Positions 18,801 through 27,965 of a stretch of DNA of 64,000 bases are shown here, piece after piece (positions within the stretch are counted from its first letter, which is position 1; each line of letters starts with the position of its first letter). This DNA comes from Tridacna crocea. Lineage: Eukaryota; Mollusca; Bivalvia; Cardiida; Cardiidae. Location: contig OX031070.1 in assembly GCA_943736015.1 (NCBI GenBank), positions 40,168,173 through 40,232,172 on the forward strand. The letters run 5' to 3'. A program made the translations under genes and the position numbers. The notes beneath the pieces were generated by a model. It had not been told where the DNA came from. It did no database searches and worked only from the letters and a program-made list of their open reading frames with translations.

Positions 18801-20474
18801 TTTGTATCAAAATTTTTGAAACAAAATATGCAATCGCTAGCCATGGACCTTCGACCATTTATTTTGCTTCTTTCTCACAGTTGAAGGTATTGAAGATGCT
18901 GCTAAGAGGGAAGTATTTGAGGAAACAGGAATAATGGCTGATTTTATTGGAGTAATGACATTCCGTCACCAAGTCAAATTCCGCTACAACTGCTCCGATT
19001 TCTATTTTATCTGCCTTATGAAACCTACGGCCGAAGATCAGCCAATCAAAATGTGTCAACAGGAGATCAAGGCGTGTCAATGGATGGATGTGAGGAGATT
19101 AAATTTACTTTCCTTCATATTAACCCTTTACCAAACAATCCCTCATTTTTACGACCCAGAGATAGAGGCCTTTTGAAGACATTGTGGGAAAAGGAGAAAA
19201 TGCTGGTAACCAGCATTTTCTCCTTTTCCCACAAAGTTTTCTACCCTGCTGGAAAGAAATTTCAATTTTTGAGTTAGGTTTATTTTTTCATCTGCAAGTG
19301 CTTTCAATTTGGACCAGTCTAAAATTTTTTCGTTTGGTGAAAGGTGAATCATTTCTTCTCCACCAAATTATTCCAAGTTTTACAATAGGGGCTCGTATTC
19401 ACCAACCATTCTTTAGAAAGTTCTTTGTACTATTCTCCAGAACTCTCTACATTTGTAAGTAACACAACTTCTGATTGGCTAAATTGAATGGCGGGCAGGC
19501 AGGCGAGTGAGTTAAAAAATTAATATACAAACTGTTTGTCATGAGAAATGTACTTAGAAAGATCCCTACAGAAAATTGTGACAAGTATATGCATTCTAAG
19601 TGGATTGGTACAATTTTGAGAACAGTGAAACAGTGTAACTTGGGCAAAAAAAGTACCGTGTAGGTGCTTATCAAGCTATGTAATACAACCAGAGAACTTG
19701 ATCAAGAGATCTCAGAAAAAAGCCTGTAACAAAGTTTTGGATAACAAATAGGATTAATGACTCAATGGCCAATCCCAGACTAGCCCCCCATCTTACGAAC
19801 AAAGTCGATAACAAAGAAACAAATGAATAAATGCATGGCAGAAATAAGGGACCGGGTGGGATTCAAACCCCAGAACTCCCGAAAGAAAGGCCAATACCTT
19901 AACCCATTACCAGACAATCCCTACTTTTGACGCCCCTGAGAAAGAAGCCTTTAGAAAACATTGTGGGAAAAGGAGAAAATGCTGGTAACCAGCATTTTCT
20001 CCTTTTCCCACAATGTTTTCTACCTTTCACAAAACAAATTTCAAATTTTCAGTCACTTTTATTTTGTTGTCTGCAAATGCTTTCAATTTGAATTAGTCCA
20101 AATTTTTTTTGTGTGGTAAAGAGTTAAATCGGGATAAAGCCATGCATGAGGAATGGTCTCCCGTAACAATATCAAATTACATGTATACTGTTCACATGAT
20201 GCCCCTTTTCAAAGAGCAAATGACTTATAAATATAGCTATGTGAATGCATATTCAATGCAAACAAACTTTTTTTCTATATTTCAGATAGATGAATTTCTG
20301 ACCAACCCAAATATTACAGATGCCAATAGATTCTTTGCCCAGTGTTACAAAGATAGTGTGGTGAAAGGAAATTTGATATTAGCCCAAACACTTGTTCCTT
20401 CTTACAACAGAAAAACGAACCATCCCTGCTTCAGTATACAGCCTTTGAAAACTCCAGAAAATTGTTCACTATGA
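12788..20474 (+). CDS. NUDT6: Nudix hydrolase, NUDT6-like; seven exons
   Basis: Exons (12776)12788-12837, 14318-14391, 15302-15393, 16822-16927, 17796-17909, 18881-19089 and 20286-20474 add up to 834 nt (277 residues and TGA), and every junction keeps frame. The Nudix signature GX5EX7REUXEEXGU is complete at residues 141-163: Gly141, Glu147 and REVFEETGI at 155-163. Nudix enzymes hydrolyse nucleoside diphosphates linked to another moiety using metal bound by these glutamates. The N-terminal stretch RFGGIEIR, KWKAEGVRGFW and the FHHAQPG motif are specific to the NUDT6 branch and identify it beyond a generic Nudix call. The human protein is about 316 aa. The most 5' exon is the weakest: it fits by phase (TG+G makes Trp before FGG) but has little family similarity, and its ATG has a poor -3 context. 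In vertebrates NUDT6 overlaps FGF2 antisense; no FGF gene is visible here. Several introns carry pB-MITEs within 10-90 bp of splice sites. Confidence 0.88.
12871..13091 (-). mobile_element. pB-MITE, right end degraded
   Basis: Starts TTAACTCTTTACCAAAC 33 bp after the 12837 exon end; palindrome centre GGTTACCGACA broken on one side. Confidence 0.82.
13091..13240 (+). mobile_element. pB-MITE, truncated
   Basis: Decayed palindrome ATTATGAAAACAGGAG...CTCCTTTCACCACAAT and part of the long arm. Confidence 0.65.
13459..13512 (+). mobile_element. pB-MITE terminal fragment
   Basis: 54 bp of the short-arm end only. Confidence 0.7.
13612..13793 (+). mobile_element. pB-MITE lacking right palindrome arm
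   Basis: Runs from GAGAAAATGCTG directly to TTTTCTACCC; TTAA at both ends. Confidence 0.85.
13882..14111 (-). mobile_element. pB-MITE, full
   Basis: One unmatched change (GTAGGAAAAGG) in the left arm. Confidence 0.9.
14205..14265 (+). repeat. GATCAGACTG foldback, degraded copy
   Basis: GATCAGTCTGACCA and TTCGATCTTGATC form weak inverted arms; same family as 36155-36232. Confidence 0.45.
14318..14391 (+). CDS. NUDT6: NUDT6-like exon, FGGI motif
   Basis: Encodes FGGIEIRTKDQKFENAEEYD and QKLK, matching the N-terminal domain of NUDT6. Acceptor ATTTTAAAG, donor GTAAGT. A pB-MITE begins 8 bp after the exon end. Confidence 0.78.
14400..14628 (-). mobile_element. pB-MITE, full, 8 bp after a NUDT6-like donor
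   Basis: Last TTAA has become TTGA. Its start sits just beyond the GTAAGT of the exon ending 14391. Confidence 0.92.
14826..14965 (-). mobile_element. Possible tRNA-derived SINE remnant
   Basis: Reverse strand TAGCGAAGTGGTAGAGTA resembles an A box; the B box is poorly kept. No target-site duplication found. Confidence 0.4.
14990..15218 (-). mobile_element. pB-MITE, full, both ends mutated
   Basis: ACTGTGGG/CCTACAGT subtype; ends 84 bp upstream of a NUDT6-like exon. Confidence 0.85.
15302..15393 (+). CDS. NUDT6: NUDT6-like exon, KWKAEGVRGFW
   Basis: Phase-1 entry (G+AA = Glu), then AVPKWKAEGVRGFWARIAL and more. Acceptor TATTTCAG, donor GTATAT. Confidence 0.85.
15453..15678 (+). mobile_element. 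pB-MITE, full
   Basis: Right end TTAA changed to GTGA; begins about 60 bp after the exon ending 15393. Confidence 0.88.
15677..16000 (-). mobile_element. Two adjoining pB-MITE remnants
   Basis: A + fragment (15677-15791) with centre GGTACCCAGC is followed by a - copy (15788-16000) with the palindrome centre deleted. Confidence 0.7.
16096..16327 (+). mobile_element. pB-MITE, full
   Basis: Ends mutated to TTAG and TTGA; an A12 run is inserted in the long arm. Confidence 0.85.
16507..16716 (-). mobile_element. pB-MITE with small long-arm deletion
   Basis: About 19 bp missing after ACGACAAA; palindrome otherwise intact. Confidence 0.88.
16822..16927 (+). CDS. NUDT6: NUDT6-like exon, FHHA motif
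   Basis: Encodes YGMDFHHAQPGYVMMSTWLS onward. The FHHA..(Y/S) segment is the NUDT6-type linker before the Nudix fold. Acceptor ATTTCAG, donor GTAATT. Confidence 0.87.
16979..17345 (+). repeat. Interspersed repeat starting with a CCCCCC/GGGGGG hairpin
   Basis: ATACCCCCCACAACTTTATG + GAGGGGGGTAT folds on itself, then a CTGTC/CTGTCCGTC-rich stretch. The same opening, diverged, is seen at 39700 and 40632. Ends near a G11 run (17319-17329). Confidence 0.55.
17600..17745 (-). mobile_element. tRNA-derived SINE (family C), partial
   Basis: Reverse strand CAGTAGCTCAGTCAGTAAC (A box) and TAGTTTGAACCCC (B box). Confidence 0.6.
17796..17909 (+). CDS. NUDT6: NUDT6-like exon, start of Nudix fold
   Basis: Encodes VAGFVVNAKNQVLVIQEKY through WKFPGGMAEK, the first half of the Nudix box. 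The intron interrupts the box in phase 1. Acceptor ACACTACAG, donor GTATGT; a pB-MITE starts 12 bp after the exon. Confidence 0.92.
17921..18136 (+). mobile_element. pB-MITE, 12 bp after a NUDT6-like exon
   Basis: Left end TTAATCCTTTACCAC; right end degraded and abutting a - fragment (18133-18206). Confidence 0.8.
18233..18457 (-). mobile_element. pB-MITE, right end lost
   Basis: GGTCGTTAAAA is duplicated at the short-arm end. Confidence 0.78.
18518..18746 (+). mobile_element. pB-MITE2, full (229 bp)
   Basis: Ends TTAACCCTTTACTCCATA and TATGGGGTAAAGGGTTAA. Core GTGGCAAAAGGTGAAATTGC, centre TCGTGACGA, then the complementary arm. Confidence 0.9.
18881..19089 (+). CDS. NUDT6: NUDT6-like exon, catalytic helix
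   Basis: Encodes EGIEDAAKREVFEETGI, the catalytic helix, and the following strands up to CQWMD. Acceptor TTTCTCACAG, donor GTGAGG. Confidence 0.93.
19120..19348 (+). mobile_element. pB-MITE, 30 bp after a NUDT6-like exon
   Basis: Right TTAA mutated to GTGA; palindrome perfect except CACAAAG for CACAATG. Confidence 0.88.
19385..19483 (+). repeat. Half of the GATTGGC foldback element
   Basis: GGCTCGTATTCACCAACCATTC onward to TTCTGATTGGCTAAA; equivalent to one arm of 46434-46640. Confidence 0.6.
19745..19895 (-). mobile_element. tRNA-derived SINE remnant
   Basis: B-box-like GGGATTCAAACCCC (complement) at 19857-19870; A box not clear. Confidence 0.45.
19899..20127 (+). mobile_element. pB-MITE, full (229 bp)
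   Basis: Perfect palindrome; about 160 bp before the last NUDT6-like exon. Confidence 0.93.
20286..20474 (+). CDS. NUDT6: NUDT6-like terminal exon
   Basis: Phase 0 entry IDEFLTNPNITDANRFFAQ, ending ENCSL and TGA at 20472-20474. Acceptor ATATTTCAG. Confidence 0.85.
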   Translation: MDEFLTNPNITDANRFFAQCYKDSVVKGNLILAQTLVPSYNRKTNHPCFSIQPLKTPENCSL

Positions 20475-20519
20475 CTGGATGAAATTATTGAGGACCAGAT
20501 ACACAAAAATTAATATTCT

Positions 20520-20926
20520 AAACCATAGTAAACAAACCTTTTGAAACATTTCTTAGACTAGGAAAAAATACTGGTAACCAGTAGTTTCTCCTTTTCCAAC
20601 AATAGCCGTATTCGACTGGCCAACTTCCGTGAAGCACGAAAATGAACATCAAGCTCCGCCTTCCTGTTTTCTGTAAGGTGCGCATTTCATGCTTTACAAA
20701 CATTACAACGATTTGAGAGCATAAACTTTGTGGTTCATGAAAGTTTATAAAATCGTAAAATTTACCAGTCGAATACAAAGAGTGCAACTCGAAAAATCGT
20801 AATTATCAGTCAGTCGAATACGGCTATCAATGACAAGTCTCGTCATTTGAGCCCAACCAAATTAGTTTCCAGTAAACGTTTTCAATTTGGAAAGTCCTGT
20901 AACTATGTTGTGTGGTAAAGGGTTAA
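20520..20926 (+). mobile_element. pB-MITE, degraded, with nested insertion
   Basis: Left part 20520-20604 and right part 20829-20926 flank another element; right TTAA shared with the next copy. Confidence 0.72.
20605..20827 (+). mobile_element. TA-flanked MITE with GCCGTATTCGACTG ends
   Basis: Inverted ends GCCGTATTCGACTG and CAGTCGAATACGGC, each bounded by TA, as expected for a Tc1/mariner-type non-autonomous element. Interior unrelated to the pB-MITE. No other copy in the window. Confidence 0.72.
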
Positions 20927-21149
20927 CCCATTACCACACAATCCCTACTTTTGATGCCCCTAAGAAAGAAGCCTTTTGAAAACACTATGGGAGAAGGAGA
21001 AAATGCTGATAACCAGCATTTTCTCCTTTCCCCACAGTGTTTTCTACCCTTCCCAGCACAAATTTCTATTTTTTAGTCACCTTTATTTTGTCATCTGCAA
21101 ATGCTTTCAATTTGGAGCAGTCTAAAATTTTCTTGTGTGGTAGAGTTAA
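20923..21149 (+). mobile_element. pB-MITE, full
   Basis: Imperfect palindrome (ACACTATGGGAGAAGG / CCTTTCCCCACAGTGT). Confidence 0.9.
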
Positions 21150-21350
21150 TGTGCCTTTCAAAACTTCAATAACGACAATGACCATACATGATAAAGATCT
21201 TTGATTTCCACTGTATACCTTGCTAAGACATTGTGGATATGAGCAAAATAGAAAATACAATCATTTAGGTCTTACGTCTGCAGTTAAATGCATACTAAGG
21301 TTAATGCATTTTCTCATGATGTTTTCAATGGCTGTCTTCTTCATGGTGTT

Positions 21351-21631
21351 TTAACTCTTTACCAAACGTCAAAATTTTAGACTGGTCCAAAATTAAATCA
21401 TTTTCAGATGGCAAAATAAACACAACTCAAAAAGTGAAATTTGTTTCCAGCAGAGTAGAAAATATAGTGGGAAAAGGAGAAAATGATGGTAACCAGCATT
21501 TTCTCCTTTTCCCGCAATGTTTACTACATTTCACAAAACAAATTTCAAATTTTCAGTCACTTTTATGTTGTCATCTGCAAATGCTTTTGATATGGACAAA
21601 CCTAAAATGTTATCGTTTGGTAAAGAGTTAA
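21351..21631. mobile_element. pB-MITE with two long arms (fully symmetric)
   Basis: Both flanks of the core carry the long-arm sequence (GACTGGTCCAAAATTAAATC side and its complement side), so the whole 281 bp is an inverted repeat; the short arm is absent. Confidence 0.85.
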
Positions 21632-21841
21632 CCCAGTACCACACAATCTCTGCTTTTGACATTCCTGAGAAAAAAGCCTTTAGAAATCATTATGGGAAGA
21701 GCAGAAATTGCTGGTAACCATGCTTATTTCTCAGAGTTGTCATAAAACAAATCTTAAATTTTAAGTCACTTTAATGTTGTCGTCTGCAAATGCTTTTGAT
21801 TTGGACAAGTCAAAAATTTTGTTGTTTTGTAATGAGTTTAA
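21628..21841 (+). mobile_element. pB-MITE, palindrome largely deleted
   Basis: Shares its left TTAA with the preceding symmetric copy. Confidence 0.8.
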
Positions 21842-21948
21842 CTCATGGTTCTTTTGGTCCAGGGTTTATGATATTGATGTTGATTTCGATAAATGTAAAA
21901 CTTTACGTAATTCCAGGACTGTCTTAAATTAATTTTAAGTTATAGACA

Positions 21949-22020
21949 GTGTAAATAAGATCAGACGGCACTTTCTTGGCAATCTAACCTTTGATCTACA
22001 ACATCTTGCATTGTCTATTG
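21949..22020 (+). repeat. GATCAGACTG foldback, degraded copy
   Basis: CAGTGTAAATAAGATCAGACGG and TTTGATCTACAAC arms. Confidence 0.5.
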
Positions 22021-22315
22021 AAGTCATTATGAAACTGAAAGCCTCTGGTCCTCTATTGTTTGTAAAACGTCCATTTCTATATTTTTATTCCAGCATATAT
22101 AAGGGTAGAGTATATATTGCACTGTTGATTCCTTTCACATTTTTAAAATATAATTTTAGATTATTATAAATAAATTCATTGAATTTCGCTACAAGTTGTT
22201 CTTACATACATAATGACGGAGTTGGGTGGGGCTGATAGCAACATACTCTACTCCTCCCTACAAAGGTGCTGGGAACCATGCAAAACGTTAATAGACACTT
22301 TTCTTTCATACAAAA

Positions 22316-22546
22316 TTAACCCATTACCACACAATCCCTACTTTTGACGACCCCGAGAAAGAAGCCTTTAGAAAACTTTGTGGGAAAAGAAGAAAATGCA
22401 CATAACGAGCATTTTCTTCTTTTCCCACAATGTTTTCTTCTCTTTCCAAAACAAATATTAACCTTTTTAGTCACATTAATTTTGTGGTCTGCAATTGCTT
22501 CCACTTGGCCTAGTCCAAATTTTGTCGTCATCGGAAATTTTGTCTC
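22316..22546 (+). mobile_element. pB-MITE, GAAG/CTTC variant
   Basis: Centre TGCACATAACGAGCA; matched GAAG/CTTC in the two arms; right end degraded. Confidence 0.82.
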
Positions 22547-22602
22547 ATAGTATGATAGAGCCATTTGAAAAGAGGCGGGTAAAATTGTAATTCCAGATGT
22601 CT

Positions 22603-22832
22603 TTAACCCTTTACTCCATAGATACTCATTTCTACGCATTGGTTGTATGAGCCTTTGGATAACATTGTGGCAAAAGGTGAAATTGCTCGTGACGAGCAAT
22701 TTCACCTTTTGCCACAATGTTTTCTATGCTATCAAAAAGGTATCATATACACATAAGAAACAGCTTCATCATTGCTGTTATTTAGGGTCAGTTAGAGATA
22801 CCATAGAAATGCCTTATGGGGTAAAGGGTTAA
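22603..22832 (+). mobile_element. pB-MITE2, full
   Basis: Perfect core palindrome GTGGCAAAAGGTGAAATTGC / its complement around TCGTGACGA. Confidence 0.92.
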
Positions 22833-22930
22833 AAAGGGCTGCTTTGAAGGTCATGGTGACCCTGTATTGCTCCACTGGCTAACATATACAAACCATAGAC
22901 ACCAAAGACTGTGGTTCTCACCCAAATGGT

Positions 22931-23150
22931 TTAGCTCTTTACCAAGGGACAGAATTTTAGACTGGTCCAAACTGAAAGCATTTGCAGACAACAAAGTAAA
23001 AGTGACAGGAAATTTGAAATTTGTATTTGGAAGGGAAGAAAGCATAGTGGGAAAAGGAGAAAATGCTGGTTACCAGCATTTTCTCCTTTTCCCACAATTT
23101 TTTTAGAAAGCTTCTTTCTCAAAAGTCGTGATTGTGTGGTAGAGGGTTAA
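22931..23150 (-). mobile_element. pB-MITE, full
   Basis: Left end TTAG, right end GGTAGAGGGTTAA; a 40-bp fragment of another copy follows to 23193. Confidence 0.85.
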
Positions 23151-23229
23151 AACTTTGGACTGGTCTAAGATTTTGTCATTTGGTAAAGAGCTGAATACTA
23201 AGCTTATGACCCTCTTCCCCCCACCTCCC

Positions 23230-24260
23230 AGTACAAGGTCAATTTTAGCCCCATGGCTGTGATTTAAAGAATCTTTGCGTAGAGGTACAAAATTTGGTAG
23301 CCCTAGGCCACATAGTTCAGAACCAGAAGATTTGTCACTACATAAGTCCTTGTAAAACTTGAGATCTTTGGGATGGGGTTAATTTTAGCCCCTGGGTTAT
23401 AGTTTATAGAACCAAAATAAAGGTCTATTAGATGAAGCTATATGCTAAATTTGATAGCCCTAGACCAAGGAAGACCTTTAACCCTTTACCGCATAATGAC
23501 CGTGAAGAAAAGGCATTTTAAAAACACTGTGGGAAATAGAGAAAATGCTGGTAATGAGAATTTTCTCCTTTTCCCACACTGTTTTCTACTGTTTCACATA
23601 CAAATTTCATCATTATAACCACATTTGATATGTATGTCATCCAAAAACGCTTTGAATTTGGACCAGTCTGAAATATTGTTTTTTGGCAAAGGGTAATGAG
23701 GAAGACTTTTAAAGTTTTCACAATGTAAGTCTTTATAAGCCTTTGTTAAACTTTTGACCTAGGGGCGAGGCCAATTTTGACAACATTACATTGATTTGAA
23801 TAAACTTGGTATATATCTATTAGATGAAGCTACATGCTAAATTAGATAATTGTAAACCTTATGGTTTCAGACAAGATTTTCAGACATTTTCAGTATTTTT
23901 CAGGTTTGTTGCCATGGCAACCTGAGTTTTTTATAAGGAATCAAAATTCTTTCAAGAAATATCTAAAGAGGATCATGACATGGTGCTGGACTTTTTCTGT
24001 GAAGTTTGGTCAGAACTGGATAGCTAGTTTCAGAGAAGATATTGTAGATAAAAGTTAATGCATACATGACCAACACGTAATGATATCTCGGACAAGTTCA
24101 AAATTTGATCATGTAGCAGTAAAAAGTAGGTCACTGGGTCAGTTTTTTAAAACTCCCTATGTCCACTTTATTGGTCATATTTTGAGTCAGATGCTCATAA
24201 AAGCTGGTCAGAATCATTTCTTGGATGATATCCAAGTTCTTGAAAGTTGGAGTCCTGTAC
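23230..24260 (+). repeat. Old tandem-unit element, split by a MITE
   Basis: Repeated phrases TATTAGATGAAGCTAYATGCTAAATT and TAGCCCTAGRCC, and GTTGCCATGGCAACC at 23911-23925. Related to the tandem units at 58300-59400. A pB-MITE (23478-23696) interrupts it. Confidence 0.6.
23478..23696 (+). mobile_element. pB-MITE, right end degraded
   Basis: ACACTGTGGG/CCCACACTGT arms; centre decayed. Confidence 0.78.
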
Positions 24261-24289
24261 ATTCAAAAAGATTGCTAGAGAACTCGCAC

Positions 24290-24372
24290 CCTTGAGAAAT
24301 CGTACTCTGGAGAACATGTACCCTAATTTCAAAGGTACAAGTCCTCTGGAGAACTTGTACCCAAGGTACGGA
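24290..24372 (+). repeat. Cluster of GAGAACTYGTACCC motifs
   Basis: Four or five imperfect copies of GAGAACTTGTACCC in both orientations; matches 27558-27692. Confidence 0.55.
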
Positions 24373-24379
24373 TTCTCCA

Positions 24380-24928
24380 TTAAAGGTGGCCCTTCAGATT
24401 TTGGAACAAATATTTTACAAAAATACAAAGAAATCACCTTTGTATTCCCGAAGCCTTACAATATTCATTCATAAAACCCCATTAGTCGAAAGACATCCGA
24501 CAACAAGAGAAATTAGAGATTTACTATAGCTCAGGTAGACACTGAAGGGAAACACGGTCTATTTTTACATCAGCAACTCGCTCATTTACATACTGGAAAT
24601 ATATAGACGAAGCTTCAAACATGGCGTCCGAAGTTTTAGACATTATGGAAAATAATTACATGTTTGTTATGTTATGAAATTTAACAGTCCTTAGTCACCT
24701 GCCAGTCATTTAACATTCCATCGATGCTTTTTTGATTTTTGGCGGGAAATCTAAAAATAGCTGAAGAGGCTACGTAGCCTTTTAAGGGAATACCACCCCC
24801 AAAAAAATTTTTGGTAAGTTTATAATTCTTAATTATTTATGATTTGTATTGTTTTTTCATATAAATTTTAGTGATATACATATTTTGTAATTTGGTGTGA
24901 TGTGAAAAATCTAAATACCCACCTTTAA
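24380..24928 (+). mobile_element. TTAAAGGTGG element, 549 bp
   Basis: TTAAAGGTGG left end, CCACCTTTAA right end with TTAA at both borders; no coding capacity. Interior shared with 57766-60040 in the other orientation. Confidence 0.78.
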
Positions 24929-26905
24929 CAAGAAATGGAAATTCAATTTTCAACATTAAATGGCTACTTTTCCTATACTGATTGTCAGATTTTTTTCTCT
25001 TTTCAAAATGGATGAGGTTTAAGTTGTTGATAAGACAAAGCAAATGTGTATGTTTCATGAAATTCCGACCTCAAATGCTGACTTCATTGTATAAACCGAA
25101 GAAATGGAAATTTTCATCAACAAAAGGCTACTTTTCCCACATTGTTTTTTTTTTAAATTTCAAAACCATAAGGGTTCAAACTATTTATGAGTTTAACAAA
25201 TTGTGCAAATTTTACACAAAAATCTGATAACAAATGCAGACTTTATTGCATTAACAAGAAATGAAATTTTCAACTTGGAATGGAGACTTCCCATATTTTT
25301 GTTTGTATTTTTTTTTCAAAATCAATAGGGCTGAAGTTATTGATAAGATTAAGAAACTCTAAGTTTCACTGAAATCTGGCTACAAATGTAGACTTTATGG
25401 CATTTATCTATTTATAAAATAGGAATGGAAATTTCATACTTAAAATGGCTACTTTTCCCATACTATTTGTTGAAATTTTGTCAAAATCGGTAGGCTTCAT
25501 GCTAATAATGAGATAAACAAACTGAAAGTTTTACAAAAATCTGATGAGAAATGCAGACTTTATCGTGTAAACAAGAAATTGATTAACAGATGGACTGACA
25601 GATGGACGGACGCATGCACGGCATAAACCCTGCCATGACCTAGACAGTAGGAATACCGACAGTGGAGTTATAGTGAGAGAAAGCTCCTAAATTATATCAC
25701 TGTGGATTGGTCTCGGGTCTGTGCCTGATATGTTAACGATTGGATTCCATTGTGATTTTTATGGTCAAAGGGAAACAACTCGAACAATCTTGTATCCATT
25801 TGTTATGAAGAGTGCTCTCCCTTATTTTTATCCCCAATAAGAGACTTTCAAGCCGATTTTGAAACCTAATCTTCAAAGGAATTTTCTTTTGGAAAAAATA
25901 TTCTGAATCGGCCGTGCAGATTCAAGGTCACACGTCCATTGTAGGTACACCCGAGTTAAATCTGTACTAAGCCTAATGGTTTCCCCGCAGATACTTTTCA
26001 GTCAAAGGCGGGATGCTGTTACATTATTTTGATGAAATCAATTTATTGTCTCAGGGATTAAGTGTTCAAATTAATAGAGAGTGGCCTTCTCTCTTACAAC
26101 TCCATTCCACTAAAAAGGGGGGAAGGGTCTGACTAGGGTCAACATTAATAAAATCGGGGAAAAGCATAGCTTTCATCTCCATTTATTAGCTTGGAAGACT
26201 CAGACATGTATGCTTTCACAATCTGTCCCATGTTCCTTAAGGTCAATGATTAAAGAAATGATTGGAATTTGAAAATTCAGGCCATATTAACGATAATTAT
26301 TAATAACCTCGAAAACTTAATTGAACGAAAACATGTCGTTTCTTCATAAGTTTAAATATTGTAATGTGTATAATAAAGCTTATTTATCGTATACATTCAT
26401 TAGTTGATAAATTTTATTGTAAAAATTGCATTTAGATTCTGCGTGAGCTCTTACTTTTGATGACCGAACTGTTACTTCCAAGTTTAGATTTCGGCGGTCG
26501 CCTTGGTTACAAATGTGACGAAATACAAGGGAGACTACCATCTGTTTACAAAATAATAAACAGGTCAGCAATTGGTTTTTCTTTCTTTTGTCTTCTGTCA
26601 TAATATTTTCAGAAGTAGGAGCATCTGCAATCCTGTCTTAAACTTGACCAGAAATAATGACAGTTCTACGAACATTTTTTTTTTCCCGAGAGATCGTCTT
26701 CACAAGATACAACAGTTTTTATTCGTCTTCGGTTTTAGGCTGTCTACAAGTAAAGGGAGGTAACTCTGCCATGAAAACAGTGATGTACGTAAATACGAGT
26801 TTTCTCCCTTTGACCATAATTTTACTCCTAATTTTAGCTGGTTTTGGGTCGTGCTATACACAACTTCCCATTTACGTAAATCAGTGTAAACAGCGTGGAG
26901 AAAAG
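24928..26905 (+). repeat. Duplicated segment, copy 2 (contiguous)
   Basis: Uninterrupted copy of 2944-3880 plus 5750-6870. It is preceded directly by the TTAAAGGTGG element. Contains the only intact small ORF (26771). Confidence 0.75.
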
Positions 26906-26938
26906 GTAAAAGTGTCCATGAAATACAAGAACTTCTAA
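26771..26938 (+). CDS. Possible small secreted peptide or first exon, in duplicated segment
   Basis: A 55-residue frame starts MKTVMYVNTSFLPLTIILLL and continues ILAGFGSCYTQLPIYVNQC. The first 28 residues look like a signal peptide. A possible donor (AAAAG|GTAAAA) follows QRGEK, so it could be a first exon. The paralogous stretch near 6740-6870 has stops in the same frame. No family recognised; it may be only a chance ORF in a repeat. Confidence 0.2.
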   Translation: MKTVMYVNTSFLPLTIILLLILAGFGSCYTQLPIYVNQCKQRGEKVKVSMKYKNF

Positions 26939-27189
26939 AAGGCGCACAAATTAATATGAAAATAGGCCTAGAAACGGGCGAAAGACACTTTTTTTCTAAG
27001 ACATATACAGTTCAATAATCCGTACAACAACTAATCTGTACAGGTATGTTTATTTGACACTGCCTAGCAACATTTTGATGGCAGTAGATACATGTATACT
27101 GCTTTCACCACTAAAGGACAAATATTACACTCTTCTAAATTGAAAACTCCGGAAAAAAAAAAACATTGGAAAGTGAGATGAATTAGACA

Positions 27190-27346
27190 ATAACCCTCAA
27201 CAGGGTCGAAAACGTTGTGGAAATGGGAAAAAAAATATGTAAAAAAACCCCCGCTGGCTACCAGATCTTTCTCCTTTCCCCGCAAGGTCCTCAGAATCCT
27301 GCTCCTTCAGGTTCGTTTAGACTCGGGATTGTGTTGTAGAGAGTTA
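27190..27346 (-). mobile_element. pB-MITE, decayed
   Basis: Right end TGTTGTAGAGAGTTAA; palindrome heavily mutated. Confidence 0.65.
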
Positions 27347-27557
27347 ACTTGTGAAGAAAATTAATTATCTCCAGATTATCAAACACAAAATATAAACACT
27401 GCATGAGAAAACACAAAAGTTTTTTTTTATATTTATTTATGTCTTTTCATTAGATTTACAACAAAAAAAAAACCCAAAACATTTTCATCAAATCTACATC
27501 ACAATAATGGCTTAATAAATGTTGACAACATGCTGGTAACTATCATTATATGTATTA

Positions 27558-27692
27558 TTGGAGGTACAATTTCTCCAGAGAACTCGTATCCAGGGTACGA
27601 CTTCTGTTGAGAACTCTTATCCTTGGGATTTGGATTACGAGTTCTCTAGGGTACGAGGTCTCCTGGGTACGACCTTTCCTGATACCTTCAAA
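27558..27692 (+). repeat. Cluster of GGGTACGAGTTCTC motifs
   Basis: Alternating GAGAACTCGTATCC and its complement GGGTACGAGGTCTC over 135 bp. Confidence 0.6.
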
Positions 27693-27789
27693 AAGGAGAT
27701 TACAGCAATGATTCATTTGGCCAAGCAATTGGTTACTCAAAATCATGTTTGTCATGATACACTGGTATAAACATATGAGTCACACAGGA

Positions 27790-27960
27790 TAGAAAAATAG
27801 GCCACCAAGATAAATCTCTACAAAACCTTGTATGCAGTCTAGAGGACACATTTCAGTGTGATACCCAGAAATATTAATCAGAATTTTTGTCTTAATATTA
27901 CTGGTATCTTTGAGGGAAATTGGGTTACATATGTTAAATCAAAGGACTGAAAGTCCTGAA
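27790..27960 (+). repeat. Interspersed repeat with TGCAGTCTAGAGG
   Basis: Phrase TATGCAGTCTAGAGGACACATT recurs at 28333-28357 as GTGCAGTCTAGAGGCCACATT in a similar context; probably units of one tandem-type element. Confidence 0.5.
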
Positions 27961-27965
27961 AAGCG

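Noticed and set aside
23911-23925. X-box GTTGCCATGGCAACC as an RFX site
   Set aside because: It is part of a repeated element (a similar word occurs near 59350 in the related tandem-unit element).
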